Assembly: GCF_027886475.1 (NCBI RefSeq)
Contig: NZ_CP115670.1
Location: forward strand, 1,922,001 to 1,986,000
Source: Corynebacterium sp. SCR221107
GTDB lineage: Bacteria; Actinomycetota; Actinomycetes; Mycobacteriales; Mycobacteriaceae
Length of the DNA: 64,000 nucleotides
Reading direction: 5' to 3'
Shown: piece after piece, positions 43,045-52,386 of the stretch
Position numbering within the stretch: position 1 is the stretch's first letter
Layout: the number at the start of each line of letters is the position of its first letter
Program-made: the position numbers and the translations under genes
Notes under the pieces: model-generated
Told to the model about the DNA's origin: nothing
What the model saw: only the letters and a program-made list of their open reading frames with translations
Databases searched by the model: none

Positions 43045-43533
43045 TTACTCTGCGTCCTCGGCAGGTGCTTCCTCAGCGGCCTCTTCGGAAGCAGCCTCAG
43101 CCTCTGCGGCGGCAGCAGCCTCAGCCTTAGCAGCAGCCTCTTCCTTGGCCTTGCGACGCTTCTCGGTGATAGCCTCGGCGGTCGGACCCTCGTTGGCCTC
43201 GGCCAGCGCCTGGTTGAACAGCTCGAGCTTGGAAGGCTTCGGCTCGGCAACCTTCAGAGTGCCCTCGGCACCCTCGAGGCCCTTGAACTTCTGCCAGTCG
43301 CCGGTCACCTTGAGCAGGGCGAGGACAGGCTCGGTCGGCTGTGCGCCAACGCCCAGCCAGTACTGTGCACGCTCGGAGTCGATCTTGATAACGGACGGAT
43401 CCTGCTTCGGCTCGTAGATGCCGATGTTCTCGATGACCTTGCCATCGCGGCGAGTGCGGGAGTCGGCAACGACCACGCGGTAGTGCGGAGTACGGATCTT
43501 GCCGAGGCGCTGAAGCTTGATCTTAACAGCCAT
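43045..43533 (-). CDS. rpsP: 30S ribosomal protein S16
   Basis: Small-subunit protein. ATG at 43533 gives [24 protein letters not shown], the S16 signature; AAGAGG lies upstream. The 162-residue length is double the usual 80-90: the added C-terminal half is Ala/Glu-rich ([20 protein letters not shown]), a common actinobacterial extension. Confidence 0.94.
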   Translation of the reverse strand: MAVKIKLQRLGKIRTPHYRVVVADSRTRRDGKVIENIGIYEPKQDPSVIKIDSERAQYWLGVGAQPTEPVLALLKVTGDWQKFKGLEGAEGTLKVAEPKPSKLELFNQALAEANEGPTAEAITEKRRKAKEEAAAKAEAAAAAEAEAASEEAAEEAPAEDAE

Positions 43534-43734
43534 GGTAAAAACCTCTTTTGGGTCACTGGGCAGTACAGTCACCGCCGCAGGAGTGCGACGGCCGGTTCAA
43601 CCCTTGGATTTCACTGCGTGTGACTCCACCGTGCGACCGTAGTCGTTGAGCGGCAATACGCAGCATGAATGATTTATGCGTTGAACCTCATGCGGCAAAC
43701 CCGCCAAAGCCCAACCTCGCCAACTATACACAGC

Positions 43735-43771
43735 ACCGCCCACGAACTCCAAAAAGGCGAACGTGGGCGGT
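43735..43771 (-). terminator. hairpin after ffh
   Basis: ACCGCCCACG pairs with CGTGGGCGGT around a 17-base loop, 39 bp downstream of the ffh stop; the repeat copy at 43792 lies between. Confidence 0.6.
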
Positions 43772-43791
43772 TGGGGCTGCCAACCTGTAGA

Positions 43792-43803
43792 CGTCGGAAA
43801 GCA
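43792..43803 (+). repeat. CGTCGGAAAGCA repeat 6 bp after ffh stop
   Basis: Preceded by CCTGTAGA (the same form as at thiO) and followed by AAGAAA. Confidence 0.85.
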
Positions 43804-43809
43804 AAGAAA

Positions 43810-45405
43810 TTACTTCTTGCCCTGTCCAAAATCGAGGTTATTGAGGTCGATGTTTTCTAGCCCCTTCGGCAGCTTCATGCCGCCGAGGCCCGGCATGCCA
43901 CCGCCCATGCCCATCTGCTCCTGCATTTTTTGCAGCTCGGCCATATTGGGCATGCCAGCACCCATGCCGGGCATCTGCTGGCGCTGCTTGACCGGCTTAC
44001 GCTTGCCATTTTTGCCCTTGCGCCCCTTGGGCTTCTTCTTGGTGGCCGAACGCCCCATAGGCCCCATGCCCATCTGACCGGCCATCTTGCCCATCATCTT
44101 CTTAGCCTCGAAGAAGCGCTCGACCAGCTGGTTGACCTCAGCGACGCTCACGCCGGATCCGTTGGCGATGCGCTTGCGGCGCGAAGCGTTCAAGATCTTG
44201 GGATCCTCGCGCTCGGCAGGAGTCATGCCTCGGATGATGGCTTGCACACGGTCAAGCTGCTTCTCATCGACCATGTCGGCAATCTGGTTCATCTGCTTGC
44301 CACCCGGCAGCATCTTCAAGATGTTGCCAATGGGGCCCATGCGCCGGATCATGAGCATCTGGTTAAGGAAGTCCTCCAGCGTCAGCTCACCCGTGCCAAG
44401 CTTCTGCGCGGTCTCCAGAGCCTGTTCCTGATCGAGGGTCTTTTCAGCCTGCTCGATAAGGGTGAGCACGTCGCCCATACCGAGGATGCGGCTGGACATG
44501 CGCTGCGGGTGGAAGACATCGAAGTCCTCCAGCTTCTCGCCCGTGGAGGCAAACAAAATGGGCTTGCCGGTGACCTCGCGGATTGACAGGGCCGCACCGC
44601 CGCGGGCATCGCCGTCGAGCTTGGTCAAAACAACACCGGTAAAGTCCACGCCATCACGGAAGGCCTGGGCGGTGTTCACCGCGTCCTGGCCGATCATGGC
44701 GTCGATGACGAAGAGCACCTCGTCGGGGTTGATGGCGTCGCGGATGTTGCGGGCCTGGGTCATAAGCACCTCGTCGATGCCCAAGCGGCCGGCGGTATCG
44801 ACGATGACGACGTCGCGTTGCTGACGGCGCGCCTCCTCGATACCGGCCTGTGCTACGGCCACGGGGTCGCCGTGGGAGGTGCCCATCTCGTGCTCGAGGG
44901 AGTCAATGGAGGTGCCGGGGTCGGGGGCAAAGGTGGGAACGCCCGCACGCTCGCCGACGATCTGGAGCTGCTGGACGGCGCCCGGGCGCTGCAGGTCACA
45001 CGCCACCAGCATCGGGGTGTGCCCCTGCTCGGTGAGGTATTTGGCCAGCTTTCCGGCCAAGGTTGTCTTACCTGCGCCCTGGAGGCCGGCGAGCATGATC
45101 ACCGTCGGCGGATTCTTCGCAAGGTTCAGACGGCGGGTCTCCCCGCCCAGGATCTCCGTGAGCTCCTGGTCGACGATCTTGATGATCTGTTCGGCCGGGT
45201 TGAGGGCCTTGGAGACCTCCACGCCGAGCGCGCGCTCCTTGATGCGTTTGATGAAGCCGCGTACCACGGGCAGCGAGACGTCGGCCTCGAGCAGGGCGAG
45301 ACGGATCTCACGAGCCACTGCGTTGATATCGGCCTCTGTCACCTTGCCCTTGGAACGCAGTCCGGACAGGGCTTGGCCGAGACGATCGGACAATGACTCA
45401 AACAC
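43810..45405 (-). CDS. ffh: signal recognition particle protein Ffh
   Basis: GTPase of the SRP that brings nascent membrane proteins to FtsY. The 531 residues have NG-domain motifs MLAGLQGAGKTTLAGKLAKYL (P-loop), DTAGRL, TKLDGDARGG, and a methionine-rich M domain with MGKMAGQMGMGPMG and QMGMGGGMPG, plus a basic linker KKPKGRKGKNGKRKPVKQ. Partner ftsY is at 50.4 kb in this window. Confidence 0.96.
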   Translation of the reverse strand: MFESLSDRLGQALSGLRSKGKVTEADINAVAREIRLALLEADVSLPVVRGFIKRIKERALGVEVSKALNPAEQIIKIVDQELTEILGGETRRLNLAKNPPTVIMLAGLQGAGKTTLAGKLAKYLTEQGHTPMLVACDLQRPGAVQQLQIVGERAGVPTFAPDPGTSIDSLEHEMGTSHGDPVAVAQAGIEEARRQQRDVVIVDTAGRLGIDEVLMTQARNIRDAINPDEVLFVIDAMIGQDAVNTAQAFRDGVDFTGVVLTKLDGDARGGAALSIREVTGKPILFASTGEKLEDFDVFHPQRMSSRILGMGDVLTLIEQAEKTLDQEQALETAQKLGTGELTLEDFLNQMLMIRRMGPIGNILKMLPGGKQMNQIADMVDEKQLDRVQAIIRGMTPAEREDPKILNASRRKRIANGSGVSVAEVNQLVERFFEAKKMMGKMAGQMGMGPMGRSATKKKPKGRKGKNGKRKPVKQRQQMPGMGAGMPNMAELQKMQEQMGMGGGMPGLGGMKLPKGLENIDLNNLDFGQGKK

Positions 45406-45450
45406 GGTTTCCTACTCCTTATTAATTGACCTCGCGTAAGCCACCGTAGG

Positions 45451-45462
45451 CGTCGGCAAGCG
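45451..45462 (+). repeat. CCGTAGGCGTCGGCAAGCG repeat after glnD
   Basis: Long form spanning 45444-45462, 24 bp after the glnD stop and before ffh. Confidence 0.8.
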
Positions 45463-45485
45463 CAAACAAGCTAAACACATACATG

Positions 45486-47630
45486 CTAGCGGTTTGCCAG
45501 CGCTTTGGACACTTCCCGCTCCACGACGGCGCGGTCGAAGCCCGGCTCGAGGGCACACTGGACGATCATGGTGGCGCCGGGGTTGTGCATTTTCAGCCAT
45601 CGAAGCCGCGGCAACACCCCGATGAGAGTGCCGAGCGCGCCACGCCGATCGGTGGTCCGAACCTCGAGGACGTCCTCGTCCCAGAAGGTGGCAGTTAGCC
45701 CTCCCCCGATCGGCGGGATCGCGGAAAACACCCCGGACAGGTAGGTCTGGCGCAGCTCGTCTTCGTCGTAGCCGGTGCCGAGCGTGTTGTATACGCGCAT
45801 CGACAGCTCGACGCGCCGGTCGTCGGGCACATCGGCGTCCTCCGGATGCACGACGAGGCTGGCCTCGTCAATGTTCCAGCTCTTATTCGCCAAGATGGCA
45901 AAGACGCGCACGCTTTCCCGCAGATAGCTTCCTCGCCAGCCGAGCGTTGCCGTCGTTTCGGCCTCAGAGGTCATTGCCCTTCGCTTATCGACGGCCAAGG
46001 TCAGCGGACCAGAGGTGGTCACCACCGGCGGGGTTGGGGTGATGCGGTTCAGGCGCGCCCGCGCGCGCGAGCACAGGGTGCGCAAGCCCATACGCAGTGC
46101 TGGGCTAAACACGCCAGGACCAGTACCCAGCGAGTCGGCCTCCACCAGTGCTTCCATGAGATCGACGGTCAGCACGTCGTAGCCGAGCGCGTCGAGCATG
46201 GCAGCCAGCGCCTCATCGGAGGTAGGGTCCATGGTGGTCGCGATCTGCGGGATGCGGGTGTGCTGCGCGACGAGCGTTTCCACTACCCGCTCGTCCTGAG
46301 GGCTAAGCCCCAAACGTTGCGCCGCCCGCTTGACGAACTCGGCACCGACCTCCTCGTGCGGGCGATCATAACCCTTTCCGATGTCGTGGTAGAGCGCCGC
46401 AAGGTAGAGCAAGTCAGGGCGGGCAACATTGACGCCCTGGGCGGCACAGTTGGCGACCACCACCAGCGAGTGCTGGTCGATGGTGTGAATGTGGATGGGT
46501 TCGCGAGGCATGAGCCCTCGAATGTGCTCCCACTCTGGAACCAGGCCGTCCCACAGTCCATATTCTTCGAGCTTGGCCACCACCCGGGCAGTGTTTTCTG
46601 AGGAGCTCAACACCGTGATAAAGTCGCTGGCGACCACGGGGGTCAAGCGCTCGGGAAGCGGTGGCACCGTCTGCAGTCTCTTCCACGTCGCCTCGGTCAC
46701 GGGCAAGCCCGTGCGTGATGCCGCGGCGGCCACGCGCAGCGGTAGGCCGGGGTCAGTGAGATCAGGCTTGCGCGAGAGCGTGATCTCCCCGTCCACGTCG
46801 ACGACGTCCGCGTCGATGGGCCTGCGGACGGTGCGTCGGATACCGGTTCGGCGAGGCAACACGTTGCGGGCGAGGTTGAGGGAGGTAGTCAACTCGTCGT
46901 CGATGCGTTTGGATGCCTGCGCAAGCGCGCGCGATAGCTCGTAGCGGTCGGCGTAGCCGAGGTCCAACGCGACATCCACGGCAAACTCAGGATCAAGCAC
47001 ATCGCGGGAGCGACCGGCGTGCATGTGTAACAGCGTTCGAGTGTCGAGCAGGAGGCGCCGTTCGTCGTCAAGCTGGGCGCGGTTGCAGAGGTTGGCCAGC
47101 GCGAGGGCGTTGATGAGATCGAGGTCGCGCAGTCCACCCCGGCCGTGTTTGAGGTCGGGGCGCGTCATCGTCACCACTGAGCCGGAGCGACGCCACCTGG
47201 CGATGGCCGTATCGACGACAGAGTTGAAGTTCTTCTTTACTTCACGCCGCCAGGTGTCGAGCACCATTCGTCGCGTCTTCAGCGAAAGCTCCTCGTCGCC
47301 CGCCACATGACGCAGGTCGAGTAGGGCAAGTGCTGCTGTCGCGTCCTCGGATATCATGGCCGCGCACTCGTCAGGGGTGCGCACGGAGTAGTCCAGGCGC
47401 ATCTTGGCATCCCAGATCGGGTACCACACTTGTTCGACTTCTGCTTGTTCGAGGTCGCCCGAGTGAATGAGGACCAGATCGAGGTCGGAGTACGGGGTCA
47501 TCTCGTCGCGGGCGAGCGAGCCGGTGGCTGCCAAGGCTGTGCCAGGGGGTAAAACCAAAGAACCCAGCAGGGACAAGGCCTTGTTGTTGGCCTCGGTCCT
47601 CAGCTGGGCTGGGTAGAAGGTGGTGTTCAC
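45486..47630 (-). CDS. glnD: PII nucleotidylyltransferase GlnD
   Basis: Senses glutamine and modifies GlnK; in C. glutamicum the modification is adenylylation rather than uridylylation. Start GTG 47630 (NTTFYPAQLRTEANNKAL), giving 714 residues; the frame is open to 47750. The nucleotidyltransferase domain has GSLARDEMTPYSDLDLVLI (GSxxxR and DxD), the HD domain has YLAALYHDIGKGYDRPHEE, and two ACT domains fill the C-terminus. It follows glnK by 137 bp in the amtB-glnK-glnD set. Confidence 0.94.
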   Translation of the reverse strand: MNTTFYPAQLRTEANNKALSLLGSLVLPPGTALAATGSLARDEMTPYSDLDLVLIHSGDLEQAEVEQVWYPIWDAKMRLDYSVRTPDECAAMISEDATAALALLDLRHVAGDEELSLKTRRMVLDTWRREVKKNFNSVVDTAIARWRRSGSVVTMTRPDLKHGRGGLRDLDLINALALANLCNRAQLDDERRLLLDTRTLLHMHAGRSRDVLDPEFAVDVALDLGYADRYELSRALAQASKRIDDELTTSLNLARNVLPRRTGIRRTVRRPIDADVVDVDGEITLSRKPDLTDPGLPLRVAAAASRTGLPVTEATWKRLQTVPPLPERLTPVVASDFITVLSSSENTARVVAKLEEYGLWDGLVPEWEHIRGLMPREPIHIHTIDQHSLVVVANCAAQGVNVARPDLLYLAALYHDIGKGYDRPHEEVGAEFVKRAAQRLGLSPQDERVVETLVAQHTRIPQIATTMDPTSDEALAAMLDALGYDVLTVDLMEALVEADSLGTGPGVFSPALRMGLRTLCSRARARLNRITPTPPVVTTSGPLTLAVDKRRAMTSEAETTATLGWRGSYLRESVRVFAILANKSWNIDEASLVVHPEDADVPDDRRVELSMRVYNTLGTGYDEDELRQTYLSGVFSAIPPIGGGLTATFWDEDVLEVRTTDRRGALGTLIGVLPRLRWLKMHNPGATMIVQCALEPGFDRAVVEREVSKALANR

Positions 47631-47727
47631 TTTTCTAACTATTGTCCTTCTGCATGGAAAGTTTTCCCTGCGGTACTTTCTCAAAGCGCAAGCGGGGGCA
47701 CATACGCTGCACGATGGCTGCGTAGGG

Positions 47728-47739
47728 CGTCGGCAAGCA
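47728..47739 (+). repeat. CGTCGGCAAGCA repeat between glnK and glnD
   Basis: Preceded by GCGTAGGG, a near long form; 28 bp after the glnK stop. Confidence 0.75.
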
Positions 47740-47767
47740 TGCGCCTTCAAGCACGAGCAAGTTCTAA

Positions 47768-48121
<354 letters not shown>

Positions 48122-48373
48122 TTAATAAGTTTGTGAGGCAATCTCCCCGCGCAGGCGAACACGGGATTGTCAGCCTCCAACTTAAGATCGCCTGGGGCTT
48201 AGCAGCCGCGGTGTTTCACGACTGCCCAGCGTGATCCGCATGCATTCCACAATACGTGCTGTTCACAGCTTACGCATGAACACCTACGATGTGACATCGA
48301 ATCTCTAGTTTCATTCACGCCCCGCCGCCTGTGGGTTTCCGTAACAGTTACGCATGTGACGGTTACGCTTCCG

Positions 48374-48385
48374 CGCTTTCCGACG
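48374..48385 (-). repeat. CGCTTTCCGACG repeat next to a hairpin
   Basis: It directly abuts the perfect hairpin at 48386-48409. Confidence 0.75.
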
Positions 48386-48409
48386 GCTACCTGGCGACCG
48401 CCAGGTAGC
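48386..48409. terminator. hairpin between amtB and glnK
   Basis: GCTACCTGGC and GCCAGGTAGC, 10 bp perfect around GACC, with the repeat next to it. A second imperfect hairpin, TGCCTTCC (48442-48449) with GGAAGGCA (48484-48491), is just after the amtB stop. No T-run, so read-through into glnK is plausible; the 396-bp gap has no gene. Confidence 0.6.
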
Positions 48410-48502
48410 GGGATGTGACAAGTGAGTTTTTGAAGTTAGCATGCCTTCCCCAGAGTTGGGATTGTACGGAAGGGATGTACTGAGGAAGGCAAGTGTGTGC
48501 GC

Positions 48503-49819
48503 TTAGCGAATCTCGGGCCCTGCGGTGTCGTAGGCGGATTCACCGTGCTGGTGGAAGTCGATGCCGAAGGACTCTTCTTCATCGGTAACCCGCCAGCCCA
48601 TGGTGGCCTTGATGGCGTAAGCGATAATCGCTGCGATAACGCCAGCGAAGATGCAGGCGACCAGGGCGATGACGATCTGAACCACGAAGAGCTTGAAGCC
48701 GTCTGCGCCGCCGCCGGTCAAGAGGCCGGAGCCGTCCGCGAGGAGGCCGACGCCGATGGTGCCCCACAGTCCAGCGACCAGGTGCACGCCGACAACGTCC
48801 AAGGAGTCATCGAAGCCGAACTTGTACTTTAGGCCAACACCGTAGGCGGAGAGGACACCGCCGATAGCACCTAAGATGATGGAGGTCACCGGGGTCAGGG
48901 CACCTGCTGCCGGGGTGATGGCAACCAGACCCGCGACAATGCCGGAGGCGGCACCCAGCGAGGTGGCGTGACCGTCGCGGATCTTTTCAACCAGCAGCCA
49001 GCCCAGCATCGCGGCAGCCGTTGCGGCGGTGGTGTTGACCCACGCCAGGCCAGCCAGGCCGTCGGCGGCAAAAGCGGAACCGCCGTTAAAGCCAAACCAT
49101 CCAAACCACAGCAGGGCCGCGCCGAGCATGACGAATGGGAGGTTGTGCGGGCGCTGTGGCACGCGTGGGAAGCTGCGGCGCTTGCCGATGATCAAGGCCA
49201 GAACCAGCGCGGTGATACCTGCGGAGATGTGGACGACGGTGCCACCGGCGAAGTCGATCGGAGCGATGTTTGCCTCGCCGTCGGTCGTGCCGAACATCCA
49301 TGCCGCAAAGCCGGTCTCAGCGTGTCCGAGAAGGCCGCCGCCCCAGACCATGTGTGCCAGCGGGAAGTAGACAAACGTTGCCCACAAACCGGCGAACACC
49401 ATCCAGGAGCTAAACTTCACGCGCTCGGCGAGAGCACCAGAAATCAGTGCCGTCGAGATAACCGCGAAGGTGAGCTGGAATCCGACGTCGATAATGTTGG
49501 CGTAGCCGGCAGCGCCTGCAATGTAGTTGCCGTCGGCGTCAGTAATGGAATCCTTCAGGCCGAAGAACTCGAAGGGATTGGCGAAGATTCCTGCGACGTC
49601 CTGCGTACCGTAGGACATCGACCAGCCCCACAGGACGTAAATGACCGATACCAGTCCCAATGTACCGAAGGACATCATCATCATATTCAGCACGGACTTC
49701 TGCCGGGACATACCACCGTAGAAGAAAGCCAGTGCGGGGGTCATGAGCAAAACGAGTGATGCTGAGATCAGCATCCAGCTTGAGTTTCCTGAAGCCAATG
49801 CGACATCATCTGGAGTCAT
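48503..49819 (-). CDS. amtB: ammonium transporter AmtB
   Basis: Trimeric ammonium/ammonia channel of the Amt/MEP/Rh family. 438 residues with 11 hydrophobic helices. The start MTPDDVALASGNSSWMLISASL leads into the first helix; WGGGLLGH and DFAGGTVVHISAGITAL (twin-His-proximal Asp-Phe-Ala-Gly-Gly-Thr-Val-Val-His) and GFDDSLDVVGVHLVAGLWGT (second His of the pore) are present. Followed by glnK and glnD; two AmtR-like boxes precede it, so it is expected to be induced under nitrogen limitation. Confidence 0.96.
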   Translation of the reverse strand: MTPDDVALASGNSSWMLISASLVLLMTPALAFFYGGMSRQKSVLNMMMMSFGTLGLVSVIYVLWGWSMSYGTQDVAGIFANPFEFFGLKDSITDADGNYIAGAAGYANIIDVGFQLTFAVISTALISGALAERVKFSSWMVFAGLWATFVYFPLAHMVWGGGLLGHAETGFAAWMFGTTDGEANIAPIDFAGGTVVHISAGITALVLALIIGKRRSFPRVPQRPHNLPFVMLGAALLWFGWFGFNGGSAFAADGLAGLAWVNTTAATAAAMLGWLLVEKIRDGHATSLGAASGIVAGLVAITPAAGALTPVTSIILGAIGGVLSAYGVGLKYKFGFDDSLDVVGVHLVAGLWGTIGVGLLADGSGLLTGGGADGFKLFVVQIVIALVACIFAGVIAAIIAYAIKATMGWRVTDEEESFGIDFHQHGESAYDTAGPEIR

Positions 49820-50002
49820 GTCGGGGCCTCCCCTTCTCTTAACACTCTGAAGACGCTTGATGCGCCCTCACCTATTTTTTTTGATTTCGCTACTCGTGAG
49901 TGTGGCCCGAAATTCGGTCGTCCCACCTAGGCATGAAGTGCGGCTAAGCAGGGTCGAATCTGTTGCTGGCCACGCCCTTTTCGGCGTCCTCACGGTTTTT
50001 AA

Positions 50003-50019
50003 CTATAGACCAACAGATA
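50003..50019 (-). promoter_or_regulatory. probable AmtR box 1 upstream of amtB
   Basis: CTAT-N6-ACAGATA matches the AmtR consensus (tttCTAT-N6-AtAGat/aA) at the conserved positions; it lies 184 bp upstream of the amtB ATG. In C. glutamicum AmtR represses amtB-glnK-glnD under nitrogen sufficiency. Confidence 0.65.
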
Positions 50020-50026
50020 TAAATTT

Positions 50027-50043
50027 CTATAAAACAACCGATA
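50027..50043 (-). promoter_or_regulatory. probable AmtR box 2 upstream of amtB
   Basis: TTTCTAT-N6-ACCGATA, the same arrangement with a weaker second half, 24 bp from box 1. Two boxes in front of amtB are also seen in C. glutamicum. Confidence 0.5.
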
Positions 50044-50284
50044 ATTGCGAGGACCGTCACTCGACATTGAAACCCCAGCACCCCACCGGAACCTGGCCAC
50101 CCCGACCATCACCGCAGCTCAGATTACCTATCGGTCACTAGATACAAACCTTCTTTCCTCCCGCCGGTCCAGCATGAAGCGACTGGGTAACATCCCCCCG
50201 CGCTACCCCTGCCCCGCCCCGCAGCGGAAGGCAAAACGATACTTCCCTCCAACAACCGTTCCAACTTGGGCACGCCTGAGCAAC

Positions 50285-50326
50285 AAAAAGCAGCGTGCCG
50301 ACGCACAATAAACGTCGCCACGCTGC
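50285..50326 (-). terminator. terminator of ftsY
   Basis: GCAGCGTG (50290-50297) pairs with CACGCTGC (50319-50326), with CGACG/CGTCG inside, followed on the minus strand by TTTTT. It is 79 bp beyond the ftsY stop. Confidence 0.85.
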
Positions 50327-50404
50327 CAGTAAACAATTACCCTAAGCCAAGGGATAAGCATCCTCGCGGTCTCCCCGCGCAATGCTTAGGAAGATGCAAT
50401 CGGA

Positions 50405-52267
50405 TTACACCCCACCGAGTAAGGCATCCACGAATCCTTCAACCTCAAACGGCGCAAGGTGGTCGGCACCTTCGCCGAGCCCCACGAGTTTCACGGGCAC
50501 CCCGAGCTCGTTTTGAACACTAAAGACAATGCCGCCCTTCGCGGTGCCGTCGAGCTTCGTCAAGGCGACACCAGTGATTTGTACCGCCTTGGCAAACTCC
50601 TTGGCCTGCATCATGCCATTTTGGCCGGTGGTGGCGTCAAGTACGAGCAGAACTTCGTCGACCACTGTCTTCTTTTCGACCACTCGTTTGACCTTGCCAA
50701 GCTGGTCCATGAGGTTAGCGGAGTTGTGCAGGCGTCCGGCGGTATCAATAAGCACGACGTCGGCACCGCGACTAATTCCCTCGCTGACTGCGTCGAAAGC
50801 CACCGATGCGGGATCGGCGCCTTCCTTGCCACGCACCGTCACCGCGCCTACCCGTCGACCCCACGTTTCGAGCTGGTCGGCTGCCGCCGCACGGAAGGTA
50901 TCGGCCGCACCGAGCACCACGCTGTGCCCCATCGACACCAATACGCGCGCAAGCTTGCCGGTGGTGGTCGTCTTTCCTGTGCCATTGACACCGACAACGA
51001 GGATGACGGCCGGCTTGCCCTCATACGGCATGGCTTTGATGGAACGGTCCATCTCGGGATGCGCAGCCTTAATGAGGCATTCGCGCAGCATCGCGCGCGC
51101 CTCCGCCTCGCTGGTAACGCCACGCTCGGCGATCATCTCACGCAGCTCATCGACGACGGTGGCGGTCGTTCCAGAGCCCAGATCAGCCTGCACGAGCTGA
51201 TCCTCGATGTCTTCCCAGGCATCGTCGTCAAGGTCGCCTGCTGAGATCATGCCCAAGACAGACTTGCCGAACACGTTTTGCGAACGCGACAGGCGACCAC
51301 GCAAACGCCCGAGGCGACCTGCCGCCGGATCAATTTCGTCAAGCTCGGTGCCCGCCGAGGTCGGTGTGGGCTGGGTCGGTGCATCCACTTCGTGCCTTGC
51401 CGACGCAGCCGCCTCCGCAACAGCAGCTGCCGCAGCAGCCGCTTCAGCAGCTTCTTTCGCCTGTGCCTCCGCCTTCGCCTCTTCCTCCGCAGCGGCCTTC
51501 GCCTCGGCCTCGGCCTTCAGGCGTGCTTGCTCGGCAGCCTTTGCCGCCGCCTCGGCTGCTGCCTTTTCTTTTGCGGCTTCTTCTGCGGCGGCCTTTTCCT
51601 TGGCTACCCGACGAGCCTCTGCCTCAGCTTTGGCCTTGGCCTCCGCTTCTGCAGCGTCCTGGGCGGCCTGAGCTTCAGCCTGGGCCTGGGCCTCTGCCTC
51701 GCTGCGCGCTTTTTCTTCTGCTGCCTCTTTCGCCGCCTTGGCCTCGGCGGCCTTCTTCTCCGCTTCCTCTTTCTCGGTTAGGCGACGCGGTGCTGCCTCT
51801 GCTTCTGCCTTAGCCTCCTTTTCTGCCTGTGCTGCTGCCTGTGCTTCGGCGTCGGCAACAGCCCTCTCCTGAGGGTGGTCTTCCGGAGTTGGATCGGGAG
51901 TGAATTCCTCCAGCTGTTCGAAGGTACCCGGCGCGGCCTCATCGTCCTTGTGTGGCTGCGCGCTGGCTACGTCGTTAAGCGTGCTACCGCCTGGGGTCTG
52001 CAGCGGCGGGGAAACCGGGATCTTTTCGGGCTCCGGCTTGGCGGGAGCGAAGTTGAACCCCCCTTGGGCTTGGTAATTTCCAGACTTTTCCTGCTGGGTG
52101 AGTTCCTTTTGTTCCTTTTCTTCCTTTGGAGTGAAGCTGACCTTCTTGGCCTTGTTGCGGTTGAGTCCCACGACCAAGACTACGACGGCCAACACCACCA
52201 CGGCGACAACGATGCCGATAATCACAGAGGTATTCATGCCATCCATACTGGCATTAACGGCAAGCAT
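50405..52267 (-). CDS. ftsY: SRP receptor FtsY with long acidic coiled-coil A domain
   Basis: Membrane-associated GTPase pairing with Ffh. The ATG at 52267 has AAAGG 5 nt before it. A single N-terminal helix (VIIGIVVAVVVLAVVVLVVGL, residues ~14-34) anchors it. Residues ~40-310 are an Ala/Glu/Lys-rich, probably coiled-coil acidic domain, and the NG domain follows with VVGVNGTGKTTTTGKLARVL, DTAGRL and TKLDGTAKGG. The A domain is long compared with the usual ~200 residues. Confidence 0.94.
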   Translation of the reverse strand: MLAVNASMDGMNTSVIIGIVVAVVVLAVVVLVVGLNRNKAKKVSFTPKEEKEQKELTQQEKSGNYQAQGGFNFAPAKPEPEKIPVSPPLQTPGGSTLNDVASAQPHKDDEAAPGTFEQLEEFTPDPTPEDHPQERAVADAEAQAAAQAEKEAKAEAEAAPRRLTEKEEAEKKAAEAKAAKEAAEEKARSEAEAQAQAEAQAAQDAAEAEAKAKAEAEARRVAKEKAAAEEAAKEKAAAEAAAKAAEQARLKAEAEAKAAAEEEAKAEAQAKEAAEAAAAAAAVAEAAASARHEVDAPTQPTPTSAGTELDEIDPAAGRLGRLRGRLSRSQNVFGKSVLGMISAGDLDDDAWEDIEDQLVQADLGSGTTATVVDELREMIAERGVTSEAEARAMLRECLIKAAHPEMDRSIKAMPYEGKPAVILVVGVNGTGKTTTTGKLARVLVSMGHSVVLGAADTFRAAAADQLETWGRRVGAVTVRGKEGADPASVAFDAVSEGISRGADVVLIDTAGRLHNSANLMDQLGKVKRVVEKKTVVDEVLLVLDATTGQNGMMQAKEFAKAVQITGVALTKLDGTAKGGIVFSVQNELGVPVKLVGLGEGADHLAPFEVEGFVDALLGGV

Positions 52268-52386
52268 TTACACCTTTAACGCCCCCACATGAGCAGACGA
52301 CAGAGTTCATGTGAGGGGAGGGCACGATAACCACGCTGCTCAAAAAGTGGGCGGGAGGTGGTCACCGCAACCGTAACCAGTCGGTA

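Larger units (their letters stand above)
49820..50404. other. 585-bp region between amtB and ftsY
   Basis: Contains the amtB promoter with AmtR boxes (50003-50043) and the ftsY terminator (50285-50326). Nothing else is recognised. Confidence 0.6.
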
